Source: Aliarcobacter skirrowii CCUG 10374 (lineage in GTDB: Bacteria; Campylobacterota; Campylobacteria; Campylobacterales; Arcobacteraceae). Taken from it: a stretch of DNA of 64,000 nt. The translations under genes were made by a program, and so were the position numbers. This document shows positions 7,629 through 17,577 of this stretch, in pieces. Position 1 is the stretch's first letter; each line of letters starts with the position of its first letter. The stretch covers positions 1,674,001 to 1,738,000 of the forward strand of contig NZ_CP032099.1 of the NCBI RefSeq assembly GCF_003544835.1, read 5' to 3'. The notes beneath the pieces were generated by a model, which was not told the origin of the DNA, searched no databases, and saw only the letters and a program-made list of their open reading frames with translations.

Positions 7629-9458
7629 ATGAAAAAAGCTATTGAACTTTTAAAAAAACACAATCTTTTAAAGATAATAGATGATGAACTTGATATAAAT
7701 TTAGAAATTCCACATGTTGCTTATGTAGAGGTTAAGAAACCTGATTCAAAAGCAATTTTATTTACAAATGTAGTTGATAGAAAAAAGAATAAAAAGTTTA
7801 AAGAACCTGTATTAATGAATGTTTTTTGTAATGAAGAAGCGGTTAAACTATTTATTGGAGATGGCGATAAAATAGCAAATGAGATTGAATCACTTTTAAA
7901 GCTAAAACCACCTGTTACATTTAGTGAAAAACTTTCAACTATTGGTAAGCTATTCTCACTTAAAAACACAATTCCAAAAAAAATTAAAGGTAAAGGTTCT
8001 TGTCAAGAGATTATAAAGCTAGGAGCTGATGCAAAACTTAGTGATTTGCCAGTTATTAAAACTTGGGAAGATGATGGTGGAGCTTTTATTACTATGGGGC
8101 AAGTTTATACTCAAAGTTTAAATGGTGAACTTAAAAATTTAGGAATGTATAGGCTTCAAGTATTTCCTGATAACACTCTTGGAATGCATTGGCAAATACA
8201 CAAAGATAGTAATCATTTCTTCCATGAATATAAAAAAGCTGGTAAAAAAATGCCTGTAAGTATTGGAATTGGTGGAGATCCTATGTATATATGGTGTGGA
8301 CAAGCACCACTTCCAATTGGAGTTTTTGAGCTTATGCTTTATGGTTTTATTAAAAACTCCCCAGCAAGGCTTGTAAAATCTATTACAAATGATATTTGGG
8401 TTCCTGAAGACAATGACTATATTATAGAAGGATTTGTAGATACAAGTAGGTTAAAAATAGAGGGTCCTTTTGGAGATCATACAGGATATTATACTTTAGA
8501 TGAAGAGTTTCCTTTTATGGAGGTAAGTGCAATTACAAGCAAAAAAGATCCAGTATTTTTAGCAACAGTTGTAGGAAAACCACCTTTAGAAGATAAATAT
8601 ATGGGCTATGCAACAGAGAGAATATTTTTACCACTTTTAAGAACAACTGCACCTGATTTAGTTGATTATTATATGCCTGAAAATGGTGTTTATCACAATC
8701 TTATTTTGGCGAAAATAGATACATTTTATCCAGGACATGCAAGTCAAATGATGCATGCATTTTGGGGTGTAGGACAGATGAGTTTTGTAAAACATGCAAT
8801 CTTTGTAAACTCTGATGCTCCAAAATTAACTTCACATGATGAGATAATAAGATATATTTTAAATAGAGTTAATGTTGATGATATTTTAGTTTCAAGAGGT
8901 GCTACAGATCATCTTGACCACGCTTCTCCTAAATTTGCAGTTGGTGGAAAACTTGGACTTGATTGTACAGGTGATGAGATAGATGAACTAGGAATCACTC
9001 TTTTAGAAGATAATGAGCTTTTAAGTAAAATGAAAAATATTTCAAGTGATATAAAAGGCTTAAAACAGTACTACAAAGATACAAAAAATCCAATTTGTGT
9101 TATAAGTGTAGATAAAACTAGAAGTCAAAAATATCTTTTTGAAGAGTTAAAACCTCTATTTTCTCATATAAAAATTTTAGTAATTGTTGATTACAAAACA
9201 AATGATATAGAAAATCCTTATATGTTAATTTGGAGAGTTACAAATAATATGGATTCAAGTAGAGATTTATATATAGAAGGAAATACTATCTGTCTTGATG
9301 GAACAAATAAAAACTCTTTAGATGGTTTTACTAGACGTTGGCCAGGAGATGTAAACTGTACAAAATCTGTTTTACAAAGCCTTAATGAGAGAAAAATTAT
9401 AGATATAGATAATGAATTTATAAAAAAATTCTATCTTTTTGATATTGATAAAATTTAA
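7629..9458 (+). CDS. UbiD-family menaquinone biosynthesis decarboxylase (MqnL-type)
   Basis: A prenylated-FMN-dependent decarboxylase of the UbiD family, 609 aa. Visible family features are MHWQIHKDSNHFFHEY and IGIGGDPMYIWCGQAP in the prFMN-binding region and EGPFGDHTGYY, which carries a catalytic-site Glu. The long C-terminal region is typical of the menaquinone subfamily found in futalosine-pathway organisms, where it acts on a naphthoic acid intermediate. mqnE at 40214 in the same window supports that pathway. The partner prFMN synthase (UbiX/MqnM) is not here. The exact substrate is inferred from family and context. It appears monocistronic, ending in a hairpin at 9477-9511. Confidence 0.85.
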   Translation: MKKAIELLKKHNLLKIIDDELDINLEIPHVAYVEVKKPDSKAILFTNVVDRKKNKKFKEPVLMNVFCNEEAVKLFIGDGDKIANEIESLLKLKPPVTFSEKLSTIGKLFSLKNTIPKKIKGKGSCQEIIKLGADAKLSDLPVIKTWEDDGGAFITMGQVYTQSLNGELKNLGMYRLQVFPDNTLGMHWQIHKDSNHFFHEYKKAGKKMPVSIGIGGDPMYIWCGQAPLPIGVFELMLYGFIKNSPARLVKSITNDIWVPEDNDYIIEGFVDTSRLKIEGPFGDHTGYYTLDEEFPFMEVSAITSKKDPVFLATVVGKPPLEDKYMGYATERIFLPLLRTTAPDLVDYYMPENGVYHNLILAKIDTFYPGHASQMMHAFWGVGQMSFVKHAIFVNSDAPKLTSHDEIIRYILNRVNVDDILVSRGATDHLDHASPKFAVGGKLGLDCTGDEIDELGITLLEDNELLSKMKNISSDIKGLKQYYKDTKNPICVISVDKTRSQKYLFEELKPLFSHIKILVIVDYKTNDIENPYMLIWRVTNNMDSSRDLYIEGNTICLDGTNKNSLDGFTRRWPGDVNCTKSVLQSLNERKIIDIDNEFIKKFYLFDIDKI

Positions 9459-9476
9459 CTTTATATAGTAGTAACT

Positions 9477-9511
9477 AAAAGACTCTATTTAAAATTTTAA
9501 TAGAGTCTTTT
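9477..9511. terminator. Bidirectional hairpin terminator between convergent genes
   Basis: A perfect inverted repeat AAAAGACTCTATT (9477-9489) and AATAGAGTCTTTT (9499-9511) with a short A/T loop. It lies between the plus-strand UbiD-type gene and the end of the minus-strand chemoreceptor gene and has T tracts on both sides. Confidence 0.8.
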
Positions 9512-9520
9512 AATAAAAAC

Positions 9521-10768
9521 TTACAAAACTTTTGCTTTTATATCATTTTTACCTTCAAACTCTTTTTCATTTGCATTTTTTACAATTAGATTAGAGATAA
9601 AATCTGTAGTAACTGCAACTTCATGAGATTGTGCAGCAATATTTGCATTCTCTTGAGTCTGTTTATCTAATAAAGATATTGAACTATTTATCTGCTCAAC
9701 AGCATTTAACTGCTCTTGGCTTGAAACTTGAATATCTGATATTAAAGAGATAGCCTCATTTATACTTAAATGTAACTGCTTATATCCATCAATCATATCA
9801 TTTGATATATCTGTGCCCTCATTTGCTTTTAAAGTTGCACTATTTACAATAGTTTTTATCTCTTTAGCTGCCTCTGCACTTCTACTTGCAAGATTTCGAA
9901 CCTCCCCAGCAACAACTGCAAAACCTTTTCCAGCCTCTCCAGCAGTTGCTGCTTCAACTGCTGCATTTAGACTTAAAATATTTGTTTGAAAAGCTATGCT
10001 ATCTATTACAGCTATTGCTTGATTTACTAAATTTACCTCTTTAGCAATATTTTGCATTGATTTTGAAGTCTTAAGTGCCAAATCTTCACCTATATTTGCA
10101 CAAGAGACAATATTTTTGGATAAATCCGAAACTTTTAAAATATTATTAGTATTTTTTCTAATATTTGATGTAACATCATCTAAAGCAGCCGATGTCTCTT
10201 CAAGCGATGAAGCAGCTTTTGAGGATGAAAAATTTAATTTATCAACATTTTTTAGAAGAACTTCTGAACTATTTTGTAGAGTTAAGCCATTTGATTTATT
10301 CTCAATTAACATATTTATAATAGTTTGTCTTAAATTATTTATCTCTTGAAATAAAACTCTAAAATCATTTTGAACTAAACTCTCATCTAGCTTTGAAATA
10401 TAGTTATACTCTCCATAAAGTAAAAGAGTCTTTTTTATCTGTTCAATACTATTTTTTAAATCTTTTGCTAAACTATTTATAGTTTTTGCAATATAGTTTA
10501 ATTTAAAATTTGAACTAGATGTAAAATTTATATTATCATCTAAAATTCCACTTGCAAGTTTTTCAGAAACCAACATAATCTCACCAAATATCTGTAGTTC
10601 TTCATCATTTTTTTTATTTAAAATGTTACAGATATTTGTTATTTTTTTAGTTATTTGACTATTTTTTTTAAAAGCTTTAATATTTATATAGTTCTCTTCA
10701 CCATTTAAATATCTCTCAATCTCATCTAAAGCATTCAATACTTCACTGTCAGAACTATTTAAAAACAT
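9521..10768 (-). CDS. Soluble methyl-accepting chemotaxis protein without membrane segments
   Basis: A 415-residue chemoreceptor with no signal peptide or membrane helix. The C-terminal signalling domain contains the conserved hairpin tip around [36 protein letters not shown], which contacts CheA and CheW. The N-terminal 170 residues are helical, with no recognised ligand domain, but resemble the HAMP-distal region of the membrane receptor at 11149-13146. It lies 3 bp downstream of the single-PAS protein, so the PAS protein may supply its sensory input. It lacks a C-terminal CheR-type pentapeptide. Function in energy or redox taxis is inferred from this neighbourhood. Confidence 0.88.
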   Translation of the reverse strand: MFLNSSDSEVLNALDEIERYLNGEENYINIKAFKKNSQITKKITNICNILNKKNDEELQIFGEIMLVSEKLASGILDDNINFTSSSNFKLNYIAKTINSLAKDLKNSIEQIKKTLLLYGEYNYISKLDESLVQNDFRVLFQEINNLRQTIINMLIENKSNGLTLQNSSEVLLKNVDKLNFSSSKAASSLEETSAALDDVTSNIRKNTNNILKVSDLSKNIVSCANIGEDLALKTSKSMQNIAKEVNLVNQAIAVIDSIAFQTNILSLNAAVEAATAGEAGKGFAVVAGEVRNLASRSAEAAKEIKTIVNSATLKANEGTDISNDMIDGYKQLHLSINEAISLISDIQVSSQEQLNAVEQINSSISLLDKQTQENANIAAQSHEVAVTTDFISNLIVKNANEKEFEGKNDIKAKVL

Positions 10769-10771
10769 AAA

Positions 10772-11164
10772 TCAACCAATTTTATAGAGTTTTTTAGCTT
10801 CTTCTAACTCTTTGTTTGTTGGTTTAACTCTAACAGATACATATCTAATCTCGCCATTTGAGTTTTTTGAAGGAAAAACAGTAGCATTTACCCAATAAAA
10901 ACCACCATTTTTAGTTCTATTTTTAACAATACCTTTCCATATTTTACCAGCTTTTATTGTTTTCCATAAATCTTCAAATGCCCATGATGGTATATCTTTA
11001 TCTCGTACAAGATTATGAGGTTTTCCAACTAGTTCATCTAATCTAAACCCAGCAATTTTACAAAAATCAGCATTTGCAAATATTATCTCTCCTTTTGAAT
11101 TTGTTTGAGAGACAATAATTGTATCCTGCTCTAAAAAGACCTCTTTTCTCAAAAGCTCTCCCAT
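10772..11164 (-). CDS. Single PAS-domain protein, Aer/CetB-like redox sensor
   Basis: A 130-residue protein that is essentially one PAS domain. The segment [20 protein letters not shown] followed by [25 protein letters not shown] is the signature of FAD-binding Aer-type PAS domains. In Campylobacter jejuni, CetB-type PAS proteins signal to the separate membrane receptor CetA in energy taxis; the same split arrangement is seen here, with a receptor on each side. The ATG at 11164 lies inside the last codons of the upstream receptor gene. FAD binding is inferred from family, not shown. Confidence 0.88.
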   Translation of the reverse strand: MGELLRKEVFLEQDTIIVSQTNSKGEIIFANADFCKIAGFRLDELVGKPHNLVRDKDIPSWAFEDLWKTIKAGKIWKGIVKNRTKNGGFYWVNATVFPSKNSNGEIRYVSVRVKPTNKELEEAKKLYKIG

Positions 11165-13146
11165 TCATCATCCCTAATTTTAGAGTTGGCTTTTATCTCT
11201 TTTGTGCTACTAATTTTTGGTTTAGAAATCTCTTTATTGCTATTAATAGTTTTTGTATTTTTCCCACTTGATAAAATATGCTCTTTTAGCTCTTTATCCA
11301 TACCAAAATCTTTTGCTTTTACCTCATTTTTACCAGCAAACTCTTTTAAGTTTGCATCTGAAACTATAAGTTTTGCAATTTTATCTGTACTTACAGCAAC
11401 ATCATGAGATTGACTAGCAACCATTGCATTTTGTTGTGTTTGTTGATCTAGTTGATTTACAGCATCATTTATCTGTTCAATTCCTAGAAGTTGCTCTTTA
11501 GATGCATTTTCTATATCTGCTATTAAATTCATTGTTGAAGAGATATTATTATTTAGGTTTTTATACCCTTCAATCATATTTGTAGCAATACTTTTACCTT
11601 CATTTGCTTTTACTGTAGCAAGTTCAACAATATCTTTTATCTCTTTTGCAGCTTCTGCGCTTCTTGTTGCTAGATTTCGCACCTCTTGAGCAACAACTGC
11701 AAACCCTTTTCCAGCTTCTCCAGCAGTTGCAGCTTCAACAGCTGCATTTAGACTTAAAATATTTGTTTGAAATGCAATATTATCTATTACTCCAATAGCT
11801 TCATTTACTAAATTTACTTGTGTATTTATCTCATCCATTGCAGTTGTTGTTTGATTTGCCATCTCTTGTCCATCTGTTACAGCTTTTGTTACTCCATTTG
11901 CAAGTTGTGACATCTTTGCGATACTTTGTGTATTATTTCTAATATTACTTGTTATCTCTTCAAGAGCAGCTGCTGTCTCTTCTAAAGATGCTGCTGCCTC
12001 ATTTGAACTTATATTTAGTTTATCGACATTTATTAATAAAATATCAGAAGTTTCATCTAGTGTCATACCATTTGCTTTATTCTCTACTAACATATTAGTT
12101 ACAGAGTCTCCAAGACTATTTATACCATTTGCCAACTCTAATAGTTGCTCTTTTAAACCATTTGTAGATACTCTACTTAAATAGTTGTATGATGAATATT
12201 TCTCTAAAACATCCAAAATATTTTCAATATTTTTTTCTAAAACATCACCCATACTATTTATCACATTTTTCAACTGTTTTAAAGCTGGATTTGATACATC
12301 AATATTAAGTCTTTGACAAAGATCACCTTGTTCAAACTCACCTAAAACAGCTATTGTTTCATCTATTAAAACTCTATCCTCTTCAATACCTTTTTTTGTT
12401 TTTAAAATATTTTCATTTACAACTTTTGACATAACTCCAAACTCATCTTTAGAAGTTTCATCTAAAAGAGTAGTATCATTTGCTTCTCTATTTAAATATG
12501 CAAAAAAACCTAAAAGACCATCTTTGAATCTATCTAAAGAGTCTATTATTACTTTTGAAATATATAAAGAGAAAATTAAAAATAGTAAAATTACAATAAT
12601 TGAGATTGTAATTAACAAATTATTTAAAAACTCATTTGACTCTTCTTTTAACTTTATTGCACTTATATTAATTTCATGAAGTTTATCTTCTAGTTCTAAA
12701 CCTATTTTAACCATTTGAGAAATTTTCTCAAGCACATCACTTGTCTCTTGCAGAATTCCATTTTGGAAGTTTGTGATTCTAGTTTGTGCAAAATTATCAA
12801 AATAGTTAACATACGCTTTAGATAAATAGATTATCTCATCTGATAGTTTTATATTTTTTTCTGATGATAGTGTAGTTTTAAATGATTCAACATCATTTTG
12901 AAGTAGTTTAAAATCTTCTTTAACTTTTAAAGCAGCCTCTTGGCTTGGATCTCTTAGAAATTGATATACTGATATTCTACCTTTTAGTATATTTTGAATA
13001 AAAATATCAGTTTTTATTGCAGCTGTATTTCTTGCATCTGCTATACTGCTGTAATGTATATATACAGCACCTACTGTTACTACTATTAACAAAAATATAA
13101 TTGGAAATAGTAGTAGCTTCATTTTTGTATTTATTCTACTTAACAT
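11149..13146 (-). CDS. Membrane chemoreceptor with helical periplasmic domain and CheR-type C-terminal tail
   Basis: A 665-residue methyl-accepting protein. TM1 is at about residues 9-28 and TM2 at about 177-198, flanking a mainly helical periplasmic domain that looks like a four-helix-bundle sensor. HAMP-like and long helical regions follow, then the conserved signalling tip [20 protein letters not shown]. The C terminus is a flexible Lys/Ser-rich linker of about 50 residues ending in EWESF, which resembles the xWxxF pentapeptide that tethers CheR and CheB in enteric receptors. An AAGG ribosome site precedes ATG 13146. It heads the receptor-PAS-receptor cluster. The ligand is not evident. 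Confidence 0.9.
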   Translation of the reverse strand: MLSRINTKMKLLLFPIIFLLIVVTVGAVYIHYSSIADARNTAAIKTDIFIQNILKGRISVYQFLRDPSQEAALKVKEDFKLLQNDVESFKTTLSSEKNIKLSDEIIYLSKAYVNYFDNFAQTRITNFQNGILQETSDVLEKISQMVKIGLELEDKLHEINISAIKLKEESNEFLNNLLITISIIVILLFLIFSLYISKVIIDSLDRFKDGLLGFFAYLNREANDTTLLDETSKDEFGVMSKVVNENILKTKKGIEEDRVLIDETIAVLGEFEQGDLCQRLNIDVSNPALKQLKNVINSMGDVLEKNIENILDVLEKYSSYNYLSRVSTNGLKEQLLELANGINSLGDSVTNMLVENKANGMTLDETSDILLINVDKLNISSNEAAASLEETAAALEEITSNIRNNTQSIAKMSQLANGVTKAVTDGQEMANQTTTAMDEINTQVNLVNEAIGVIDNIAFQTNILSLNAAVEAATAGEAGKGFAVVAQEVRNLATRSAEAAKEIKDIVELATVKANEGKSIATNMIEGYKNLNNNISSTMNLIADIENASKEQLLGIEQINDAVNQLDQQTQQNAMVASQSHDVAVSTDKIAKLIVSDANLKEFAGKNEVKAKDFGMDKELKEHILSSGKNTKTINSNKEISKPKISSTKEIKANSKIRDDEWESF

Positions 13147-13186
13147 TGTGCGACCTTTGTTTAATTTTTAAAAATAATATTAAATT

Positions 13187-13208
13187 ATGTATTAATTATG
13201 TATTAATT
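13187..13208. repeat. Perfect 11-bp tandem duplication upstream of the chemoreceptor operon
   Basis: ATGTATTAATT occurs twice back to back (13187-13197 and 13198-13208), 41 bp upstream of the receptor start. On the minus strand each unit contains a CATAAT, similar to a -10 hexamer. This could be a duplicated promoter element or an operator with one-turn spacing, or simple AT-rich slippage. Confidence 0.5.
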
Positions 13209-13387
13209 CTATAATTTAATGTTATTTTATTAATATTATGAACTATACAATCAATATAATCCATTTATATAGGCTTTTTTAATAATAAAACTCATATAAA
13301 TAAATTATTAAAATAGTAAATAAATATTATTTTATAGTTAAATTTTGATAAAAATTTAAAAATTATAGAAATTTAAATAAATTATTT

Positions 13388-15985
13388 TTACTGCTCTAAC
13401 TCCTTTTTTGGTTGAGCAAAGTAGTAACCTTGAGAGAAATCAACACCTATGTTTTTAATGATTTTGTATATATCTTCATTCTCAACAAACTCTGCAATTG
13501 TTTTAATCTCCATCTGCTTTGCAAAATTAACTATTGTTGAAACTACGGCAAATGACTCTTTTTGAGTAACTATATTTTTAATTAAAGAGCCATCGATTTT
13601 AATATAATCTGCTTCTAATTTTACTAAATATTCAAAATTACTATAACCACTACCGAAATCATCAATTGCAATTTTACAACCTTTTGATTTTACTCTTTTT
13701 ATAAATTCAATAGCAATTTTATAATCTACTATTGATTCAGATTCAACCAGCTCAATAACAAGTTTTTTAGCAATATTAGGATACTCATCAAATTTTTTAA
13801 ATATATATTCATTAATCTCTTTGTTAGATATATCTTCATTTGTTAAATTTATAGAGAATTCAACTTCTTTATCTTTAAACATTTCAAAACTTTTATCTAT
13901 AACAATTTTAGTTAACTTAAGATACTGTTTTGTTTTTTTAGCAATATCTAAAAAGAAAAATGGTGATATGATATTATCATCTGTATCTTTTATACGAATT
14001 AATACCTCATATTTCTCATGCTTCAAATTTTTATTATTTACAATTGCTTGAAAAAATAGAATAACACGATCTTCTTCAATAGCTTTTTTAATCTTATTTG
14101 ACCATAAAATATTATTTTTATACTCTTTATGTGGAGTAATATTTTCATCATACACTACTAAATCTACTCTATTTTTTTTACATATTTGTAAAGCCATTTC
14201 TGCACTTAATAAAATATCAGTTTTTTCAAAAGATATACCACAACTTAAATTTAAATTAATCTCTTTATCTTCAATTACAATAATTTTATTTTCTAAATTT
14301 CTTAAAATATTTCTAACAGAGGATAAAAGTGAATCTTTATTATAATTTTCTAATAAAATAGCAAACTCATCTCCTCCATATCTATAAAGATCAAAATTTT
14401 TAAACTCTTTAATAGACTCACTTTTAAGAAATTGGCTAAATTTTTTTAAAACTTCATCTCCAAATTTATGACCAAATAAATCATTTATTTGTAAAAATCT
14501 ATCAATATTTATAACTATTAAAATAGGAGATATAAATTTTTCTATATCTTCAAGTAGTTTATTTCTACTATATTGACTAGTTAATAAATCATAGTTTGCA
14601 CGATACTCAAGCTCTTCATTTTTATGTACAAAATCTGTTATATCTCTACTTACAGCTATATATCCAGTAATAACTCCATTTATATCTATAATTGGACTAA
14701 TAACTGTATCAGCCCAATAATAACCATTATTTTTTGTTCTATTTTTTACTATATTTCTCCATATAATACCCTGCTTTATAGTTTTCCATAAATCTTCAAA
14801 AAACTCATCTGGCATATCATAATTCCTTATTATTTCATGCGTTTTTCCAATTAAATCTTTTTTTTCATATCCTGTAATATCACAAAAAAACTTATTTGCA
14901 TAAGTTATATATCCATTAGTATCAAATTTAGTAACTAAATTTGAAGTATCTATACTTTTTTCATAACTTTGAAGATTTGAGTAGTTATCCCAAAGTTTTT
15001 CAAATATTTTATTACTTGCCTTAAAAATTTCTCCAATTTCATCATCATTTATTATCTCAATAGGTTTATATTTTTTATTTAAAACTGATTCTAATGTACT
15101 TTTTAATTTAAAAAGTGGCTTTAAAATATTTTTATTTATAAAAAGTGTTGAAAGAATTGAAAATAGTATTATCAACAGTAATATAGAGATAAACATATTT
15201 AAAATAAGTTCTTCCTTTTTATCATAAAAAGAACTCATATCTACATTGTGTATTAAATAGATATCTTTATTACCATTTAATTTTAAATAAAATTCATATT
15301 CTTGATTTCCTTGATTTAAAAATAGTGGATGATTTAGATTTAGATTTAATTTTTCAAGCTCTTCTTGATTTAAAAAATAACTTATTTTTACATAACCTAA
15401 AATTGAACTATCTTGTTTGAGCTCTTTTTTATGACATATAGTATAGTAGTTGTTTATATAGTTATAATTTGTTCCTAAACACTTATTTATCTTATTTTCT
15501 AAAGGAGTTAATGTTTTATCTTTTAAATTTTTAATAAAAGCATTACCATCATCATAAATTACATAAACACTCTCATCAACTCTTTTATTAAAAGAAATCT
15601 TCGCAATTAAACTGTTATCTTTGTCAAAAAATTCAATTAAAATATTTTCACCATCTTTTGCAAATTTTTGAGAGTATTGTATAAGAGACTCTTTTTCTGT
15701 ATTAAAAATAAAATCACTATAATATGTTTTATCTTCATAATTTGATATTAGATTTAAAATTGATAAAATTTTATCATCATCTTCTATACTATTTATAACC
15801 TCTAGCTGATTTTTTTCTATGTTACTTAAAAAGTTTTGAATTTTTTTGGAATCATTTTCTATATCTTTATTTATCTGCTGTTTTAATATATTTTCAAAAT
15901 AGTTAAATGTAAAATAACCTGATAGAAAAAATACTAAAGCTGTAGATATAGTTATATTTATTAAGCTTTTTGTTTTTAGTTTCAT
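13388..15985 (-). CDS. Membrane-bound PAS-GGDEF-EAL protein (cyclic di-GMP synthesis/degradation)
   Basis: An 865-residue sensor. TM1 (about 10-30) and TM2 (about 262-284) enclose a periplasmic sensor domain of about 230 residues; a HAMP-like linker, an Aer-like PAS ([32 protein letters not shown]), a GGDEF domain and an EAL domain follow. The cyclase site YRYGGDEF is intact. The usual inhibitory RxxD is KNFD, so product inhibition at the I-site is doubtful. The phosphodiesterase motif reads EVL instead of EAL, but IELVESE, DDFGSGYSN and QGYYFAQP are kept, so activity is plausible. It starts 9 bp after the binding-protein gene, suggesting that protein as its periplasmic ligand sensor. Net direction of activity is unknown. 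Confidence 0.9.
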   Translation of the reverse strand: MKLKTKSLINITISTALVFFLSGYFTFNYFENILKQQINKDIENDSKKIQNFLSNIEKNQLEVINSIEDDDKILSILNLISNYEDKTYYSDFIFNTEKESLIQYSQKFAKDGENILIEFFDKDNSLIAKISFNKRVDESVYVIYDDGNAFIKNLKDKTLTPLENKINKCLGTNYNYINNYYTICHKKELKQDSSILGYVKISYFLNQEELEKLNLNLNHPLFLNQGNQEYEFYLKLNGNKDIYLIHNVDMSSFYDKKEELILNMFISILLLIILFSILSTLFINKNILKPLFKLKSTLESVLNKKYKPIEIINDDEIGEIFKASNKIFEKLWDNYSNLQSYEKSIDTSNLVTKFDTNGYITYANKFFCDITGYEKKDLIGKTHEIIRNYDMPDEFFEDLWKTIKQGIIWRNIVKNRTKNNGYYWADTVISPIIDINGVITGYIAVSRDITDFVHKNEELEYRANYDLLTSQYSRNKLLEDIEKFISPILIVINIDRFLQINDLFGHKFGDEVLKKFSQFLKSESIKEFKNFDLYRYGGDEFAILLENYNKDSLLSSVRNILRNLENKIIVIEDKEINLNLSCGISFEKTDILLSAEMALQICKKNRVDLVVYDENITPHKEYKNNILWSNKIKKAIEEDRVILFFQAIVNNKNLKHEKYEVLIRIKDTDDNIISPFFFLDIAKKTKQYLKLTKIVIDKSFEMFKDKEVEFSINLTNEDISNKEINEYIFKKFDEYPNIAKKLVIELVESESIVDYKIAIEFIKRVKSKGCKIAIDDFGSGYSNFEYLVKLEADYIKIDGSLIKNIVTQKESFAVVSTIVNFAKQMEIKTIAEFVENEDIYKIIKNIGVDFSQGYYFAQPKKELEQ

Positions 15986-15994
15986 TTAATACTC

Positions 15995-16906
15995 TTAAAA
16001 AATTGGCTTTTGAAACTTGACATTATCTTTATCTACCATAATAGTATCTATAATTAAATTTTTTGGAACTTCTTTGCCTTCAATTAAAGATACAATTGTT
16101 TCAATCCCTTTTTTTGCACAAGTTGAATAGATAAAACTAGCTAACTGTTTACCATTTAAAATTGCATCTCTAGCTTCACTTATATAATCTATTCCAATAA
16201 TAGGAATATCTCTTCTGTCATCTCTTTTATCAATTACAACTCTAGCTCCTGCTGCCATACTGTCACTTTGTGAATATATTGCATCAAAATGAATATTTTT
16301 ATCATAAATTTCATCCATTGCTTTTATCGCATCATATCTAAGATAATTGGCTCTTACTTTTATAATTTTTATATCTTTATATTTATTTGCAATATCTTCA
16401 AAACCCTCTTCTCTTAAAGTTGTAGAAGTTACTTTGTCTAAGCCTTGCAACATAAGAATTGTCCCTTTATAATTTATTTTTTTTAAAAGATATTTAGCAG
16501 CTTCTTGAGCTATTTTATAATTATCAGGAGCGATAAATGATGTATAATTATCTTCACTAATTCCTCTACTTAATAATATAACTTTTATACCTTTATCTAT
16601 CGCTTTTTTTAAAACTTTTGAAGTTATGCTAGGACTTATTGGACTTGTTACAATAAAATCATAATCATCTTTTATAAATTTCTCTATAGATGCTATTTGA
16701 TTAGCAACAGAACCTTTTGCATCTGTTACTGTAACTTCCAAAAAATCATATTTTTTAGAGTAGTAAATTAATTGTTCAGCTTGAGCTTTTCTCCAATCAT
16801 TTGCTAATGTATCTTGCGCGAATCCTATTTTATAAGTTTTGGCTTCTAAAAAACAAAATCCTACTAAAAGCGCTAAAATAATTTTACTAAGAGAGTTTCT
16901 ATTCAT
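15995..16906 (-). CDS. Periplasmic sugar-type binding protein without a transporter, partner of the GGDEF-EAL sensor
   Basis: A periplasmic-binding-protein-like protein of the ribose/LuxP type (about 303 aa). After a signal peptide (hydrophobic ILALLVGFCFLEA) the mature part begins KTYKIGFAQDTLANDW and shows the two-lobe pattern with IVTSPISPS, GTILMLQGLD and IIGIDYISEARDAILNG. The ATG at 16906 is preferred over an upstream TTG at 16924 because an AAGGA ribosome site sits 8 bases before it. No permease or ATPase gene is nearby; the gene is followed after 9-10 bp by the membrane c-di-GMP protein, so a sensory rather than transport role is inferred. The ligand cannot be read from sequence. Confidence 0.85.
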   Translation of the reverse strand: MNRNSLSKIILALLVGFCFLEAKTYKIGFAQDTLANDWRKAQAEQLIYYSKKYDFLEVTVTDAKGSVANQIASIEKFIKDDYDFIVTSPISPSITSKVLKKAIDKGIKVILLSRGISEDNYTSFIAPDNYKIAQEAAKYLLKKINYKGTILMLQGLDKVTSTTLREEGFEDIANKYKDIKIIKVRANYLRYDAIKAMDEIYDKNIHFDAIYSQSDSMAAGARVVIDKRDDRRDIPIIGIDYISEARDAILNGKQLASFIYSTCAKKGIETIVSLIEGKEVPKNLIIDTIMVDKDNVKFQKPIF

Positions 16907-17108
16907 TTTTTTCCTTGTTGTCAAAATGTATAAATCTTTTTTATTAAATATAAAAAATTAGTTATTTTTTTAATTTATACCCTTAAGAAGACAATTTATC
17001 AAGGAAAAATGTTATCTTATATAAACTTAAAATATTATTTTTTCTAAGAGTATCTATTCTCTTATTACTATTTCTTATAATGTTTTCTTCTTTTTACCTA
17101 TTATATTT

Positions 17109-17576
17109 TTATATTACTGGTCTATTTAATCTTAAAAAGTATAAAGATGGTAAAACAAGTCCAAAAGTTATTGCAAAAAGTATAGATATTGATTTTAATC
17201 CATCATGAATAAATAACTCAACCAGTTCAGGTTTTGCGCCAAATCTATTTATACTTATTAAAGTAACCATTGCATTAAAAGCATAAGTTCCAGGTAAGAT
17301 TGGAATAATAGATGCAACCGTATAAACAGGTCTTGGAACTTTATATTTTCTTGACCAATATAAAGCAACTACCCCAATAATTGCACTTGCTAAAAAAGTA
17401 GCTAACTCTATTCCAAAATCAAGTTCTAAAAAGATAGTTCTAAAATTGTAAGTAATTGCTCCACCAAAAGCACAATATTTAAGTGTATGTTTTGGAACAT
17501 TAAATACCATTGCAAAACCCAAAGATGCAATAGCAGCAAAAACTGCTTGAACACAAAGTTGAATCAAAAGTTCCAA
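17109..17576 (-). CDS. ThrE-type exporter, small subunit (YjjB/DUF3815-like)
   Basis: A 155-residue membrane protein with about four to five helices (for example FAAIASLGFAMVFNVP and a C-terminal SILFAITFGLVLPSLYFL). It matches the C-terminal half of threonine/serine exporters, including the PVYTVASIIPILPGTYAF segment. It starts one base after the end of the larger partner at 17578. The E. coli relatives YjjP and YjjB together export succinate, so the substrate here may be an amino acid or a dicarboxylate. Confidence 0.85.
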   Translation of the reverse strand: MELLIQLCVQAVFAAIASLGFAMVFNVPKHTLKYCAFGGAITYNFRTIFLELDFGIELATFLASAIIGVVALYWSRKYKVPRPVYTVASIIPILPGTYAFNAMVTLISINRFGAKPELVELFIHDGLKSISILFAITFGLVLPSLYFLRLNRPVI

Positions 17577-17577
17577 A

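Noticed and set aside
17009-17048. A 12-codon ATG frame with an AAGGA site upstream of the binding-protein gene, plus strand
   Set aside because: Too short, no conserved features and no downstream gene on that strand to serve as a leader peptide.
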